Part shown: piece by piece, positions 40,471 to 52,129 of the stretch
Layout of the letters: each line of letters begins with the position of its first letter
Numbering within the stretch: position 1 is the stretch's first letter
Assembly (NCBI RefSeq): GCF_028372415.1
Contig: NC_092878.1
Span: forward strand, 24,185,403-24,249,402
DNA: 64,000 nucleotides
Direction of reading: 5' to 3'
From: Notamacropus eugenii
Taxonomy: Eukaryota; Chordata; Mammalia; Diprotodontia; Macropodidae
The notes under the pieces: generated by a model
Told to the model about the DNA's origin: nothing
Database searches by the model: none
Seen by the model: the letters and a program-made list of their open reading frames with translations, nothing else
Made by a program: the position numbers and the translations under genes

Positions 40471-40989
40471 TTCAGTAAAACTAACCAACAATGAGTCTGA
40501 TGCCATGTTGCATACCCAGAGTCCCTCACCTTTGCAAAGAAGGGACAGTGTAATGCACTTCTTTATTTCTTCTTTGGGGCCAAGGTTAGTCTTATACTTT
40601 TTCAGTTCCACCAGGGATTCCTGAGTGAGGTTCCCTCCTACATATTGAGTAGGAGAGATGATAGTATTATGATTACATATATTCTCTAAGGTTAAGCTTT
40701 TCTGCTGATAGAGAGAAGACAGGAAAAACAGTAGTCTTCCTGAAATGAGAAACCCTAGGGAGAGGACTGAATGAACATATGACTGGGGATTCCTTTATGA
40801 AACTGTAGAAGAGTAGTAAATCTATAGTCTGTTGGCCACTGACTTCTTGGAGCTTTACCCTTGAATAGATGGAACACTGAATTTGCCGTTACCTTCTAAA
40901 TTTGCTGCTCTTGTGCAAAACTCCAGTTGCCCTACAGTAGCTATTTCCTGACTCTAACTTCCATTCTATATCTGAAAAATTACAGCTCC

Positions 40990-41125
40990 CATATTTGAAT
41001 CTTGACTTTGCTGCTTGCTACCTGTATGACACTGAAAAAGTCAACTAATCTAAGCAGGTCTTAGTTTCCTCATTTGCAAAATGAAGATATAGGTTTAAAT
41101 GAGTTCTAATAGACCTAAGATCTTG
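40990..41125 (+). repeat. MIR-type CORE-SINE
   Basis: 'tttgaatcttgactttgctg', 'gtcttagtttcctcatttgc' and aaaatgaag. Confidence 0.6.
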
Positions 41126-41129
41126 CTGA

Positions 41130-41300
41130 GACCCAGTAAGATTAAGTGACTTCATCCTAGTTACACAAGCAATTAGTTAAGGCAGGATTTGAATTTAGGA
41201 ATTGTAGAATTCTAGATAAAGAGGGGAAATTAGAAGCAATCCTATAGTGCAGGGTACCTATGGTTTTGCCCAAGGGCACCCAAATTTAGAGGGTCACTAC
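41130..41300 (-). repeat. MIR-related segment, antisense, first of a diverged pair
   Basis: 'attaagtgacttcatcctag' and 'aggatttgaatttaggaatt' are antisense MIR. The following 'gttttgcccaagggcaccca' has a counterpart at about 41910-41930. Confidence 0.45.
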
Positions 41301-41502
41301 AAATTTAGTGCTCTACCCACTGCACCATAGAGGATGTTCAGTTCAAAGAATCAGGGGCCAGCGGATGTCAGTCCTATTTAACTCCTTCATTGCTAATTTG
41401 AGAAAAAAGATCTCAACTATCCTGTTAAATCTCCTTTTCTTTAAGGAAGGCCAGTATTTCTTCTGTCTACCTTCAGTTCTAGAAGGGATATTAGACGATA
41501 TC

Positions 41503-41753
41503 TGGTTCCACAGTGAATACAGTGCTAGACCTGGTGTCAGGAGGATTCACCTTCCTGAGTTCAAATCCAACCTCAGACCCTTATTAGCTGTGTGACCCTG
41601 GGCAAGTCACTTAACCCTGTTTGCCTCAGTTTTCTCATCTTTAAAATGAACTGGAGAAGGAAATGGCAAACCATTCTAGTGTCTTTACTAAGAAAATGTG
41701 AAATGGGATCATGAAGAGTCAGATATGACTGAAAACTGACTGAATAGCAACAA
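41503..41753 (+). mobile_element. MAR1-type CORE-SINE
   Basis: 'cctggtgtcaggaggattca', 'ttagctgtgtgaccctgggc', 'gaaggaaatggcaaaccatt' and 'gactgaatagcaacaa'. The head (about 41503-41525) is diverged. Confidence 0.82.
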
Positions 41754-41755
41754 GC

Positions 41756-41960
41756 CAACTCTAACATATTTCAGATAAGGAAACTGAGGCCCAATAAGTT
41801 TTAAGGACTTGCTCAAGGTCATAAAGGTTGCAAGTAGTAGACTAGAATTCAAATTCAGGAGTCATAGAATTTTGATCTAAAGATGTAAGTAAGTAAGGCA
41901 TCTGGGGTTTTGTTCAAGGGTATCAAAATTTACAGGGTGACTGAAAGAAGATAGGAGGTC
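41756..41960 (-). repeat. MIR-related segment, antisense, second of a diverged pair
   Basis: 'tcagataaggaaactgaggc', 'ttgctcaaggtcataaaggt' and 'ggttttgttcaagggtatca'. Parallels 41130-41300. Confidence 0.5.
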
Positions 41961-42574
41961 ATCTAATACAACTGCTTAATTTTATAGATGATGAAATGAG
42001 GTAAAAAGAGATGAAATGAGAGCTGATTTTCTCCTAGTCTCCATCTACTCTGTTGAAGGCATACATATGCTAAATTTTCCTTCCTGGGACAAAGTTCCAG
42101 TGGCCTTATTGGCTCTGGAAATAGAGCGTAGATGTAGGAAACCAGAAGCTACTTAGAGCTTCAGCTCCTCAATATAACCAACCATCAGCTGGTGAGTTTT
42201 CAGATGTCGTCATCTCAAACACCTGTGTTAAGTACAGAACGCAGTCTATGTGAACTAGATGTCTTTTATGTACTAAGATGGTGCTCCTGACTAGAAACAG
42301 CAGCCAAAATAGTAGTAGGACTAGATTTACATACTGAACCACCCCACTTTTGTAGTCAAATACAAGCATTTATAGTATGTTTCATATACCATATGTATAC
42401 ATATATAGTATATTGATAGCATACACAAACACACACACTATATGTGTATGTATGTATGAAAAGTCTAGCTGTGGAACATTTTTTCCTGTATCAATTACTT
42501 AGCATACATGGCAGATTAAACAATGTCATGTTCTATTTGAGCTAAAAAAGTCAAACAAAAAGTCACATGCCAAT
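41961..42574. other. Repeat-poor sequence with short AT/CA tract
   Basis: An alternating tatac/cacac tract at 42385-42460. Otherwise nothing recognised. Confidence 0.35.
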
Positions 42575-42825
42575 AGCTACCCCTTTAGTGGGGTAGACTT
42601 ACAATCAGAAAAACCAGAGTTCAACATACTCCTCAGACATTCACTAGTGGTATGACCTTGATCAAGTCACTTAACTGTTTCTTGCCTCAGTTTCCTCTTC
42701 TGTAAAATGAGGATAATAACAGCACCTACCTCCCGGAATTGTGAGAATCAAATGAGATGAGATATACAAAGCACCCTGTCAACCTTAAAACTCTATATAA
42801 ACTTTAGTTATACAACTATGCTTAT
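42575..42825 (+). repeat. MIR-type CORE-SINE
   Basis: 'ggtatgaccttgatcaagtc', 'ctcagtttcctcttctgtaa', 'agcacctacctcccggaatt' and 'aaatgagatgagatatacaa' give a complete forward MIR. Confidence 0.8.
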
Positions 42826-43199
42826 TATTTTAAAGTTACATTATGTTTTGGAAGCAACAACAAAAATTTTATCAACTAACAAACCTTTTCCTGTGACTCT
42901 GTCTTTTTTAGGAAGCTCCAGATTCCGATCCTCCCCTAAGGATCTCATTTACTTCAGCTTCCCACCAATGACCACTTTACAGCCATAAGCCTTTTGAATA
43001 AATGTGGTTGTCTACGATGCTAACGTTAAGTGACTGATGTGTTATTTCCTGCCAGATTTCCCACTGTCAGTTGGATTTATGTTCTTCTGGGTCTGACCTC
43101 CTTCTGATGTCTCCAGGATTTCCTGTTGCTGGGAACCATAGGAGGCAAACACAGACAGCAGTAGTGAGAAACTCCCCTTTAGCTAAATTAATCTCCAAG

Positions 43200-43348
43200 C
43201 TTGTTTGTACATAGTTAATTTGCATGCCATCTCCCTCTTTAGATAGTGAGCTTTTAAAGAACAGGGATAGTCCTTTCTTTGTATCCCCAGAGCTTAGCCT
43301 GGTTCCTGGCACACAGTAGGTACTTAATTAATGCTGAGTGACTAACTT
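43200..43348 (+). repeat. L2 LINE 3' end
   Basis: 'tgtatccccagagcttagcc', 'tggttcctggcacacagtag' and 'gtacttaattaatgctgagt'. Confidence 0.75.
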
Positions 43349-43385
43349 CGGAGATGATCATTTATGAGATGGAGTATGTATGATA

Positions 43386-43627
43386 TCTGGGCAGCTAGGT
43401 GGTAAAATGAGTAAAGCACTGGGATTGGAATCAGGAAGACATCCTCATGAGTTCAAATCTGGCCTCAGACACTTACTAGCTTTGTGACCTTGGCCAAACT
43501 ACTTAACCTCGCTTCCTCAGTTTCTCATCTACAAAATGAACTGGAGAAGGAAGTAGTAAACCATGCCAGGATAAACCCAAGTGGGGTCATAGAGAGTTAG
43601 ACATGACTGAAATGACAACAACAAGAT
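43386..43627 (+). mobile_element. MAR1-type CORE-SINE
   Basis: 'gggcagctaggtggtaaaat', 'atgagttcaaatctggcctc', 'actggagaaggaagtagtaa' and 'tgactgaaatgacaacaaca'. A short internal deletion lies at the 'atctttgccaag' position. Confidence 0.85.
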
Positions 43628-43737
43628 GTGTGTTGTCCAAGAGAATGACATGCTTTCAAATTTTATCAGACTGTAAATATCACCTTCAGAATGCTTTGTG
43701 ACTATTTTCTTCTGACCGGCAAGGGAGCATCAGTCTG

Positions 43738-43935
43738 TTATACAGCATGGAACAGTGGAAGGAATATTGGATTTGGAATCGTTGGAGTTGAGTTCAAATC
43801 CCAATTCTGTTACTTTCTAGAAATGTGACCTTAAGCAACTCATTTAATCTAAGTCTCAGTTTTCCTATCCGTAAAATGGAGAGGGTCGAACTAGATGATC
43901 TCTGAGTTTCCTTCTAGCACTAAACTTTTGAGCTT
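43738..43935 (+). repeat. MIR-type CORE-SINE
   Basis: 'gttgagttcaaatcccaatt', 'aaatgtgaccttaagcaact' and 'gaactagatgatctctgagt'. Confidence 0.75.
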
Positions 43936-44129
43936 ATGAAACTAAGATAGGGAATCATAACTGGAAAGGGAAAAAATCTCTCACATTTGACTTCCAAGGC
44001 AACAGCTTTATCTCATTGACTCCAGTTTTTAGGACTAAATTTAACTAAGCTTGTCCTCCCCATTGAGATTTATCATGTGTGAAGTGTACTGTGGTTCTTT
44101 CAGAAACACTGAAAATGAGAGATATTGAA

Positions 44130-44330
44130 TAATAAGTAGAGTGCTGGAATTATAGTCAGGGGGGTTGGTTTGAATCCCACCTCAGATATTTACAAGCCTT
44201 GTGACCAGAATCACTTAACTCTTCAGAGCCTCAGTGTCTTCATCTGTAAAATGGGGACAATAGAAATAGTATTGCCTACCAGAGAAGACCATTTTGGAGA
44301 AAGTGCTTTGCAAACCCTGAATTGTTTCAT
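44130..44330 (+). repeat. MIR-type CORE-SINE
   Basis: 'ggtttgaatcccacctcaga', 'tgtcttcatctgtaaaatgg' and 'ttggagaaagtgctttgcaa'. Confidence 0.7.
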
Positions 44331-45084
44331 GAATGCTTTGTGTGAATTTTTGAAATCTCTTTCTATAACAGTACATTTTTGTGTAGTAATCATTTTATTT
44401 ATGAAATGGACCTGCACACTGGAGGGAACCATATCTGAACTGCTAAAGCAAGCCAAGGTTTCATCAATTTGACATTGCTTTTTTTCATTAGGACAGGGAT
44501 TTTAAGACCAGCACATGCCCCTCCCTATTCCAGGTACAGTTTGCCTGTTTGGGGTAATGAATTATGCAGTAGGAAGTCTAAGCCTCTATCTGGTACATTC
44601 TGTATTACCAGAATAAACCAGAGATAATAGTAAATACACTTAATGAAGTAATAGTAAAAACATATAGTAAACATATAGTAAAAACAATAGTAAAACCATT
44701 TAATGAAGACATGAAATGTCACCCATTATCCCAAATACCAATGAATTCAATCTCCTTCACCTCCCCACCTGGAGGGATGGATGGAAACCTATGGGGAGAA
44801 AGCTGCTCCTAAGCATGTGGGAAGATGGAGAGATGAAGCTATCCATAGGTTTCCTCTTGTCTGTTCTCTGGTCTATTACTGGTGGATGCGTGGAGATGAG
44901 CTAACCTCTTGGAGGCAGGCTAGAATTCTTTGGAGTCTTTCACTTTGCCTCCAGCATCATCAGAATTCTGCTACAGCGTGTCCCCATCACTATGCATTTC
45001 CACAACTCCAGCAGCCTTGTTTTTACTTACATTTTTAAGTTCAAGTCTCTGTTTAAAACTACTCAGAAATGTCCCTAATTGAGT
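44331..45084. other. Repeat-poor sequence with AT-rich tandem units
   Basis: 44625-44705 carries repeated 'catatagtaaa' and 'aatagtaaaa' units. The rest is unassigned. Confidence 0.35.
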
Positions 45085-45225
45085 TATTTTTCCTCTGTCT
45101 CTCTTTTTGACTCTCGCTGTCTCTATATCTCTGTCTCTCTGTCTCTGTCTTTCTCTGTTTCTCTCTGTCTCTGCCTGTCTCTCTCTGACTCTCTGCCTGT
45201 CTGTCTCTCTCTCTGGCTTTTCTTC
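45085..45225. repeat. (TC)n/(TGTC)n pyrimidine-rich repeat
   Basis: Imperfect ctctgtctctctgtctc tract. Frames on both strands across it are low complexity. Confidence 0.85.
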
Positions 45226-45709
45226 CCTTCCATATCCAAGTTCACACTGCCAGTTACTAGAAACCCATTCAGTAGCAAGATCCTCCCCTCTTTCAGCTCC
45301 TCTTTGGCTCCCTAGAAACCTCACTGATTGAAGTTTTCTCTGGTGAATATCAGTTCTTCATTCCTTAATCATGAAAACCTAAATCCTTGCTGAATAGTGT
45401 ACCTGAGGGCAATCCTTGCCCATACTTCACAAACTGAAAATCACACGTGAAGGAAGGAATGAACATCTCTGAGAAATGGGGTTAATGTCAATGGATGGGA
45501 AGGAATAGAAGTGATAAATTGGGATGGTGTTCATCCTGGAGTTGTTGAAGGCATTGCTGAGCTAGAATGGTACCCTGAGAGAGAGACAGCAGGTGGCATG
45601 AGCAAAGCAAGTGAAATCACTGCCACCATCTTGACCACTGTCTTCCCTTACGTCTGATGGAAATAGCCCAGAACACAGAACAAAGGAAAAGGAAAGGGGG
45701 GGGAAGGGA

Positions 45710-45960
45710 ATAAGCATTTGTATAGTACCTACTACGTGACAGGCACTATGCTAATCCCTTTAACAAATATTATCTTGTTGGATCCTCCTAACAATCTTGG
45801 AAGATAGGTGCTATTTTTATTCCCATTTTGCAGTTTAGGAACTGAGGAAAACAGAAATTAAATAGCTAGTCTAGAGTGATGTAGCCAGTAAGTGTCTGAG
45901 GCCAGATTTGAATTCAGGTCTTCCTAATTCCAGACTTGGTGCTGTATTGCTGCCCCCAAG
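45710..45960 (-). repeat. MIR-type CORE-SINE with dispersed-repeat head, antisense
   Basis: 'acaggcactatgctaatccc', 'tatcttgttggatcctccta', 'cattttgcagtttaggaact' and 'aggccagatttgaattcagg'. Confidence 0.7.
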
Positions 45961-46254
45961 ACCACTGGGAATAGCCATGCCCCCAAGACACCCCTCTGGG
46001 GATACCACCTGATAATTACTTCTGTAGATGCTGAAGCCTCTACTACCTTCTCAGTAACCACAGTGACTGAGGTCCCAGAGAAGAAAATCAGCAATTGCAA
46101 AGTCCTCAGTGCTGTCAAGTGGCTGAACATCAGGAACAGATGTGATATTATCAGTGGAAATGACAGCAAAGATAACACACTCCCATTGGCTTTGCTTTAC
46201 TCTTAAGACCATAGGACCTTTCCACTTGAGTTGCTTCCAAAACCTCCTCTGTGT

Positions 46255-46410
46255 GGAGTCCCTCATTAGAATTTGAACTCCCTGAGAGCGGGGCATTCTC
46301 TGCTTTTCTATTTGTATCCCCAATCTTTAGCACAATGATTTGCACATAAGTGCTTAGTAGATGTTTTTTCATTCGTTCATTCATTCATTCATTCATTCAT
46401 TCATTCAGAA
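46255..46410 (+). repeat. L2 LINE 3' end with (ATTC)n tail
   Basis: 'tttgaactccctgagagcgg', 'atttgtatccccaatcttta' and 'acataagtgcttagtagatg' precede a run of cattcatt at 46370-46408. Confidence 0.75.
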
Positions 46411-46648
46411 ATATGAAGAAAAAGATGGAAAAAGTTTAACTTCCAGTTGGCCCCACTCAAAAACTTTGGGTGGATTAGAAAATGAGCTTTAAGGCTAATT
46501 TTAGAGTGAGAAAGTATAGGGGAAAAAATGACCTTAAGGGAACCAAATGAAAATTGTTCCACGTCTACTAGTTGATTTTATTTTAGTTCATTTTGCTTAT
46601 AAAAAGTGAAAATTATTATGTGATGAACAGAATTATCTCCAGGACATT

Positions 46649-46873
46649 TGTTGCTGTTCAATCATTTCTGTCATGTCTAATGCCTCCTTGTGACCCTGGA
46701 TGAGGTTTTCTTGACTAAGATACTGGAGTGGTTTGTCATTTCCTTTTGTAGTACAGGAAAGCAAATGGAAGTTAAATGACTTGCCTAGCTAGTAGGTCTC
46801 AGAGGCTGGATTTGAACTCAGGTTTTCCTGATTCCAAGCCTAGAGCTCTATACACTGAGCTATGTAGCTGCCT
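46649..46873 (-). mobile_element. MAR1-type CORE-SINE, antisense
   Basis: 'tgctgttcaatcatttctgt', 'gatactggagtggtttgtca', 'gaggctggatttgaactcag' and 'gagctatgtagctgcc'. Confidence 0.82.
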
Positions 46874-47084
46874 TGCTAGATGCCCCTCCAAGTCATAAAG
46901 GTCTTTAATTGTTTCTGCTTTATGGCTTAACCAGCAATACCTGATTTAAGTTGAGGTTATAAATAAGTATTCCAAATTTACAAAACATGTTTACTATCTT
47001 ATACTCTACATTGATAATAAAATGATTTTGTATTGTTGCCCTTAAATGGCCGATCCGTTCCTCTTACCACTCTCTGAATACATT

Positions 47085-47435
47085 TTGCACAATCTCTTTC
47101 TTCACTCATACTGTTCTCTCTCATACTGTCCTTCTACCTTCTCTCTCCATCCATAACCACTGTTTATTTCAAGATCCAATTCAACTTTTATTTTCTTGAA
47201 GAAGCCTTCATTTACGGATCCCACTCCCTTCTGATTAAGCTTCACTTTGTTTGCCCAACCCACAGAGATGCCACTTGCACTACATTATGATGCATTTGTT
47301 TGTATATTACTTCGTACTTCTTTTCCCTTTTTTTCATGCGTTGGCACTGTATTTCCCAGAACACAGTAGTTTCTGAGATTAGAGATGATGCCTTTTTATT
47401 ATATAACTTCCATGGTGCTTTTACTACATAGTAAT
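47085..47435 (+). repeat. L2 LINE 3' fragment
   Basis: 'aagatccaattcaactttta', 'cttgaagaagccttcattta' and 'atgatgcatttgtttgtata' give a long L2 match ended by the SINE at 47436. Confidence 0.7.
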
Positions 47436-47679
47436 GAGCAGCTAGGTGGCACAGTGGATAGAGTGCTGGGACTGGAGTTAGGAAGCCTGTTCTTTGTGAG
47501 TTCAAATCTGGCTTCAGCCATTTACTAGCTGTGTGTCTCTGGGAAAATCACTTAATCCCATTTGCCTCAGTTTTTCATCTGTGTAATGAACTGGAGAAGA
47601 AATGGCCAATCATTTTTTTGACAAGAAAACCCCAAAGAGGGTCACAAGGAGTTGAATATGTCTGAACAACAACCACAAA
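47436..47679 (+). mobile_element. MAR1-type CORE-SINE
   Basis: 'gcagctaggtggcacagtgg' head, 'gtgagttcaaatctggcttc', 'gacaagaaaaccccaaagag' and 'tctgaacaacaaccacaa'. Close to the family consensus at the head. Confidence 0.88.
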
Positions 47680-47684
47680 TGGAC

Positions 47685-47870
47685 ATTGGAGTTAATATTG
47701 CAAAGGATTGGTGTAGCACAAAGAACACTAGACTTAGATCTGGGGATCTGGATTCTGTTCCCAGTTCCAGCACTAACTATGGATATGACCTTTGCAAGAC
47801 ATTAACTTCTCTAGGCCTCAGTTTTTTTCATCTGTAAAATTCAGGCAGCAGGCAATGTGACCCTGGTCTT
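47685..47870 (+). repeat. MIR-type CORE-SINE
   Basis: 'gatctggattctgttcccag', 'gatatgacctttgcaagaca' and 'tttttttcatctgtaaaatt'. Confidence 0.7.
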
Positions 47871-48039
47871 CCCTTCTGTGAAATGGGCCTATGCATCTGA
47901 TAAGGTTTTAGCTTTCAGTTTACCCCAATTTAGAAACTAGCAATTCTTATTTCAAGTTAGAAGTTTGCCTTGTCTTATCTTGTCTTTGGCCAGGGAATTG
48001 TAAAATCAATATTTCTGGGTCAGACAGGGCAGTTGGCAG

Positions 48040-48200
48040 ATTGGAGAACCATAGAATCCTAAATCTAGAGTTGGAAGGGATCTCAGAAGCCCTCTACTTC
48101 AGTATTTTCAGTTTTTACAAATAAAGAAACTGAGACTCAAAGGCATTAAATGACTCAGCCAAGGTCACTTTACTATTAAATTTCAAAGGCAGGATCATGA
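48040..48200 (-). repeat. MIR-type CORE-SINE, antisense
   Basis: 'gagttggaagggatctcaga', 'aaataaagaaactgagactc' and 'cagccaaggtcactttacta'. Confidence 0.65.
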
Positions 48201-48394
48201 AGAATATAAGTAAGCTGCACCAATATGGAAACAATGGCTTCTCTGAGACAAATGGAATAAAAGACATCATTATGACTACGTAAAACCATCAAAAGAGGGT
48301 GCTGATACTGTGTGATAATAAGAGAGAAGGAAAACAGATAGACAGTTCAAATGCCAAAATAGTATCTATGAAATACTAATGCTAATATACGAAT

Positions 48395-48490
48395 TTCTAT
48401 CCATGTAAGCTCCTTGAGGACAAGGACAGTTTTGTTCAGTTTTTTCTAGCATTTAGCATGATGTTTATTGAATGAATGAATGGATGGCCT
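48395..48490 (+). repeat. L2 LINE 3' end
   Basis: 'gtaagctccttgaggacaag', 'gcatttagcatgatgtttat' and tgaatgaatgaatgg. Confidence 0.65.
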
Positions 48491-49189
48491 AGAAGATCTC
48501 CAACATATTACACACTCTGTGGTGAGTTAATGGAAGGATATGGTAAAATTTTATTTGCTATATACATATATATGTGTGTATACTTATATATGTATATGTG
48601 TATAGATACAGATTTTTTTTTCCAAGATGAGAAGGTAAGAGTGGCTTGTAATCAATGTTCTTTCTGGTGGAGGTGTAATAATGTCAGCAAGTTCATGGAT
48701 CCATCAAAATATGGAAGAATTACTGTCACATAGATACTTGGGTCAAATTTGTGTTGGAGAGCCCAGTTGGATAATATCTATAGCATTCTCAGAGGAAAGC
48801 CCAGAAACAGGGTCTTCCATCATTCAATCCAAGCAGTCAAGCGTGATCTTCATTTCCTGTTTCCCTCTTGGCTCTACTTCGTTCAACTTGTGGCTTTTTT
48901 TGACCATTCTCTCTGCAGTAGATTCCTCAGAACTGCTTCCAAAATTCTTCCCACAATTGCTGTGAAACAACAGTAAACTAGTCTTCAGTTTCCTAAAAAT
49001 GGCCCTGTTCTGGCCCTTTGCCATTCCACTGTAGGGTGGAAGAATCTTGGGAACCTAACTTGATGATAAAAACTTTTCATGATCTTGAACTTAATGAGCC
49101 AGCCTTGATCTCCTCCCTTACTTCTATAAAAATTCCTGACCACTCTTTATGGATGCTGGCAAACAAAAATGTCCTAGCCTATGAGAGAA
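48491..49189. other. Repeat-poor 0.7 kb
   Basis: A tata/tgtg tract at 48555-48605, otherwise unassigned. Overlapping plus frames at 48681-48976 have no known motif. Confidence 0.35.
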
Positions 49190-49194
49190 CATAA

Positions 49195-49292
49195 TGCAAT
49201 CTGACTCAACCATATGGTCGACAAACATGTATAAAGCAACAATCGTGTTCCAGGCACTGTAACAAGTTCTAAGGATATAAAGAAAGGAAAAA
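49195..49292 (+). repeat. Ancient dispersed repeat fragment
   Basis: 'gttccaggcactgtaacaag' followed by gatataaagaaagg. Same family as 1-115. Confidence 0.45.
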
Positions 49293-49394
49293 ATACCTAA
49301 GCAGTAAGGTGGTGCCCTGGATAGGATGACTCCAAGTTGTTCAGCTCTGTTTCTACTAATGATGTGAGTTTCTTGAGGGCACCAACCATGGTTT

Positions 49395-49660
49395 AATAAT
49401 AGTAACACCAGCAATAACGTTTGCATACTATTTTAAGGTTCACAAAGTATTGGACCAGGCATCAGGATAGATCTGAGTTCACATCTATCCCGACATTTAC
49501 TAGCTCTGTGACCACTTGGCAAGTCATTTAGCCTCTATTTCCCTCAGTTTTCTGATCTGTAAAAGGGGGATAATAATAGGATCTACCTCCCAGAGTTGTT
49601 GTGAGGATCAAATGAGATGATCATTGTGAAGTGCCTAACACATTGCCTGCCATTACCAAT
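49395..49660 (+). repeat. MIR-type CORE-SINE
   Basis: After a short antisense-like start (49395-49450), 'ggatagatctgagttcacat', 'ctgtgaccacttggcaagtc', 'ggatctacctcccagagttg' and 'ggatcaaatgagatgatcat'. Confidence 0.75.
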
Positions 49661-49735
49661 GTGACTCTAGTATCTTCAAGAAAACCCCAAATAAGATCAT
49701 GAATAGTCAAACATGACAAGATAATAACTGAAAAT
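49660..49735 (+). mobile_element. MAR1-type SINE tail fragment
   Basis: 'gtatcttcaagaaaacccca' and 'gtcaaacatgacaagataat' are the BovB-like tail without its SINE body. Confidence 0.6.
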
Positions 49736-49739
49736 ACAA

Positions 49740-50090
49740 CAGAATTAAAACAAAAAGAACAAAGCTTGAGTTTGAAACTCAGCTGTTCCATTTACTATCT
49801 ATGTTACTTTGAGTAAGTCAATTCACTTCTCTGGGTCTCAGTTTCTTCATGTGTAATATGATAAGATTAGATTAGATGATGTTTGAATTCCCTCCCAGTA
49901 CTAGATCTATGAGCCAATGGAGGTGATCTATGTCAGTGAACTGATTTTATAGATAAGGAAACTGAGGCATAGAGAAATGAAGTGATTTGCCTCCCAAAGT
50001 CACAGAGGTAATAAGGACCAAGGTTGAGATTTGTTCCCAGCTTTTCTGACTCAAAATCTAGTTCTTTTCTCACCATACCATGCTTTCTGT
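49740..50090. repeat. Two MIR-type fragments in opposite orientation
   Basis: 49740-49915 is forward ('ctgggtctcagtttcttcat', 'gatgatgtttgaattccctc'). 49930-50090 is antisense ('ttatagataaggaaactgag', 'cccaaagtcacagaggtaat'). Confidence 0.6.
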
Positions 50091-51600
50091 TGGCAGTACA
50101 CAATACATTGGTGTGTTGGTAAAAATGTTTAATGACTAGCTTGCCAGAAAAAAAAATATATGTATAGCACAAGTGTATACAGTCTACTTTTAAATTTAAT
50201 GTTTATTACAAGCATTTCATCCATTACTTTAAGTTTAGAAAATCAACAAAACAATAAATCAATTCCTGATTCGTCGCATTTGCCAATTTCCAAAAAATAA
50301 ATGCTCACCATGAAAATTTAACAATTGTCTCTAGAGAGCCAAGCTGGCTCCAGCACACCCTTGAAGTCTATATCTGAACCAATATAGATAGTATCTATTT
50401 TTTTAAATAAATATTTATTTCAATATTATTAATAGTCATTAAGAAAAGATTCTGTGATTTCTCATTAGAAGATCAATTCAACAGTTAATCACTTTTCATG
50501 TAAAGGAAAATTTCCATTGTATGTAACCTCTACAGCTATGATTTATCTCCTTTGACTGGGATGTTGGGGGAAATGGACAACAGCTGATCAATACTCTGGT
50601 CTAATAAAAACTTGTAATTTGAAGACCTCTCTGCACCAGACTACACCATCCCAAAGCCTACAAATTTGCTCCTAGTCTGTCTTTAGTGTGCCTTTTTATC
50701 TGAATCTTTGAACCCAATGAAATCTTAGATTTTAGTTGTGAAACTCTCCCATCTGCATGAGTTGAGAATATGATAATGAGTCAAAAGCACTGTGGTGCTG
50801 AACAATGTTTGGCTATAGAGGTATGGACACTTTTCTTGGCCCATCAAAAATTCCTGCTCTGAAGTTGCTGATGGGTACATTGTCTTCTGTAGAATTGTGT
50901 ACAGGGAACAAAATGCCTTGGACAGACACCAGTAGTTGCTAATCTCAAATTCTTCTCTTGTGGAGAAAGCGTTCCCATTTGGCAGGGATTGATTTGATTA
51001 TGAATTGAGAAACTTTTGTAAGGGAAGGGTGGGTCATCATGGAAAGATAAAGGGATAAAGGATGACAAAGGAGAAAACTCCTCAAAGTAGTGATTGAGCC
51101 AAATTGCAGATAAGCAAAAAGAAATCTAGATAAAAATGAGGTGCTGCCAGTTCCTTTTGATACTATCTAGAATTCTAGAGGACTCTATTTGGATCTGATT
51201 TAATCACTGCTTTAGCAGTGCAGATAGGAAGGGCTTCCAGGTGGTGACAAAACATTTTATAATACAAGAAAAGAAATTGGGAATAGTCCAACCAGTGCAA
51301 GTCAAAAAACCTTTTGATTTGAGTCATCATCAAAGCAATAGAACAGTAAGGAAAACTTGATGGAAAAGGACGTGGAGCTAGAGGTAGTGTTTGGCAAGGG
51401 AAGTGGCAGCAATCACTCACCTTTGCATGGAATAGACTGACTCAGAGGTGGTACTTGCTATGGACAGGCACATTTCAATCCTCTTACTAGGTTATTGGCT
51501 CCATCTGGGTCTTAAGATCATTTGGTCACAAAATTATTTATTATAAACACAGCGACTGACACCTTGTGTGGATTCAGTCTTTTTGTCCTTGGAATATACT
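50091..51600. other. Repeat-poor 1.5 kb
   Basis: The longest stretch in this part of the window without a recognised repeat. Minus frames at 50844-51068 and 51175-51420 have no motif. Probably single-copy intergenic or intronic DNA. Confidence 0.4.
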
Positions 51601-51612
51601 GATGCTTAATTC

Positions 51613-51927
51613 TTGATTTTTTTCCAGGTGACTAACGGCTGTAGCATGAAGGAACAGTATCATGGGATTGGATTCTCAATTTTGCCACTGACTTTCAAAG
51701 TCCCAAATGTTGTCCATTATGAAAAGTCGACACCAGGACATGAATTCTTTGCTATTTCAACTGGCAGAAGCATTTTTAGATGTGATTTTCCAATGATAAG
51801 CCATCATTTTCCACTTACCTTTTGGAATGAAAGACATGAGATATTACAAAAGATGGGGGATGTCTATCTAGCTGTAACTGATAAAGTAATAGACGAGTCC
51901 ATAAATGCTGAGACAGGCAATCCATAA
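51613..51927 (+). other. Unassigned 104-codon open frame, weak exon candidate
   Basis: This frame begins 'MIFFQVTNGCSMKEQYHGIG' and ends at a stop at 51925. A polypyrimidine tract and 'tttttttccag' (51617-51627) precede 'gtgactaacggctgtag', resembling a splice acceptor, so the segment after 51627 could be a terminal exon. It lies in repeat-poor sequence with mixed, non-biased residues. I recognise no domain, and no donor or second exon is visible, so chance is equally likely. Confidence 0.2.
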
Positions 51928-52129
51928 GCATTTATTTATTTTTAAAATGTATTTTATTTTCAATACATGGCACAAAACAAGCATTACCATAACACAGTAC
52001 AATAAAAAAAGATGATTGTACGTGAAGCTTCAAATCCACCATGTATAACTTGCTATTTCCTTCAAATTTACAAAATGTTATCATGTAAATTTCTTTTCTT
52101 TTCTTTTTTTCCTTCCCTCCTCTCTTCAT

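Noticed and set aside
44971-45331. 117-codon minus frame rich in R, E and D, and two plus frames rich in S and L
   Set aside because: Low-complexity pyrimidine/purine tract; both strands open, as expected for a simple repeat.
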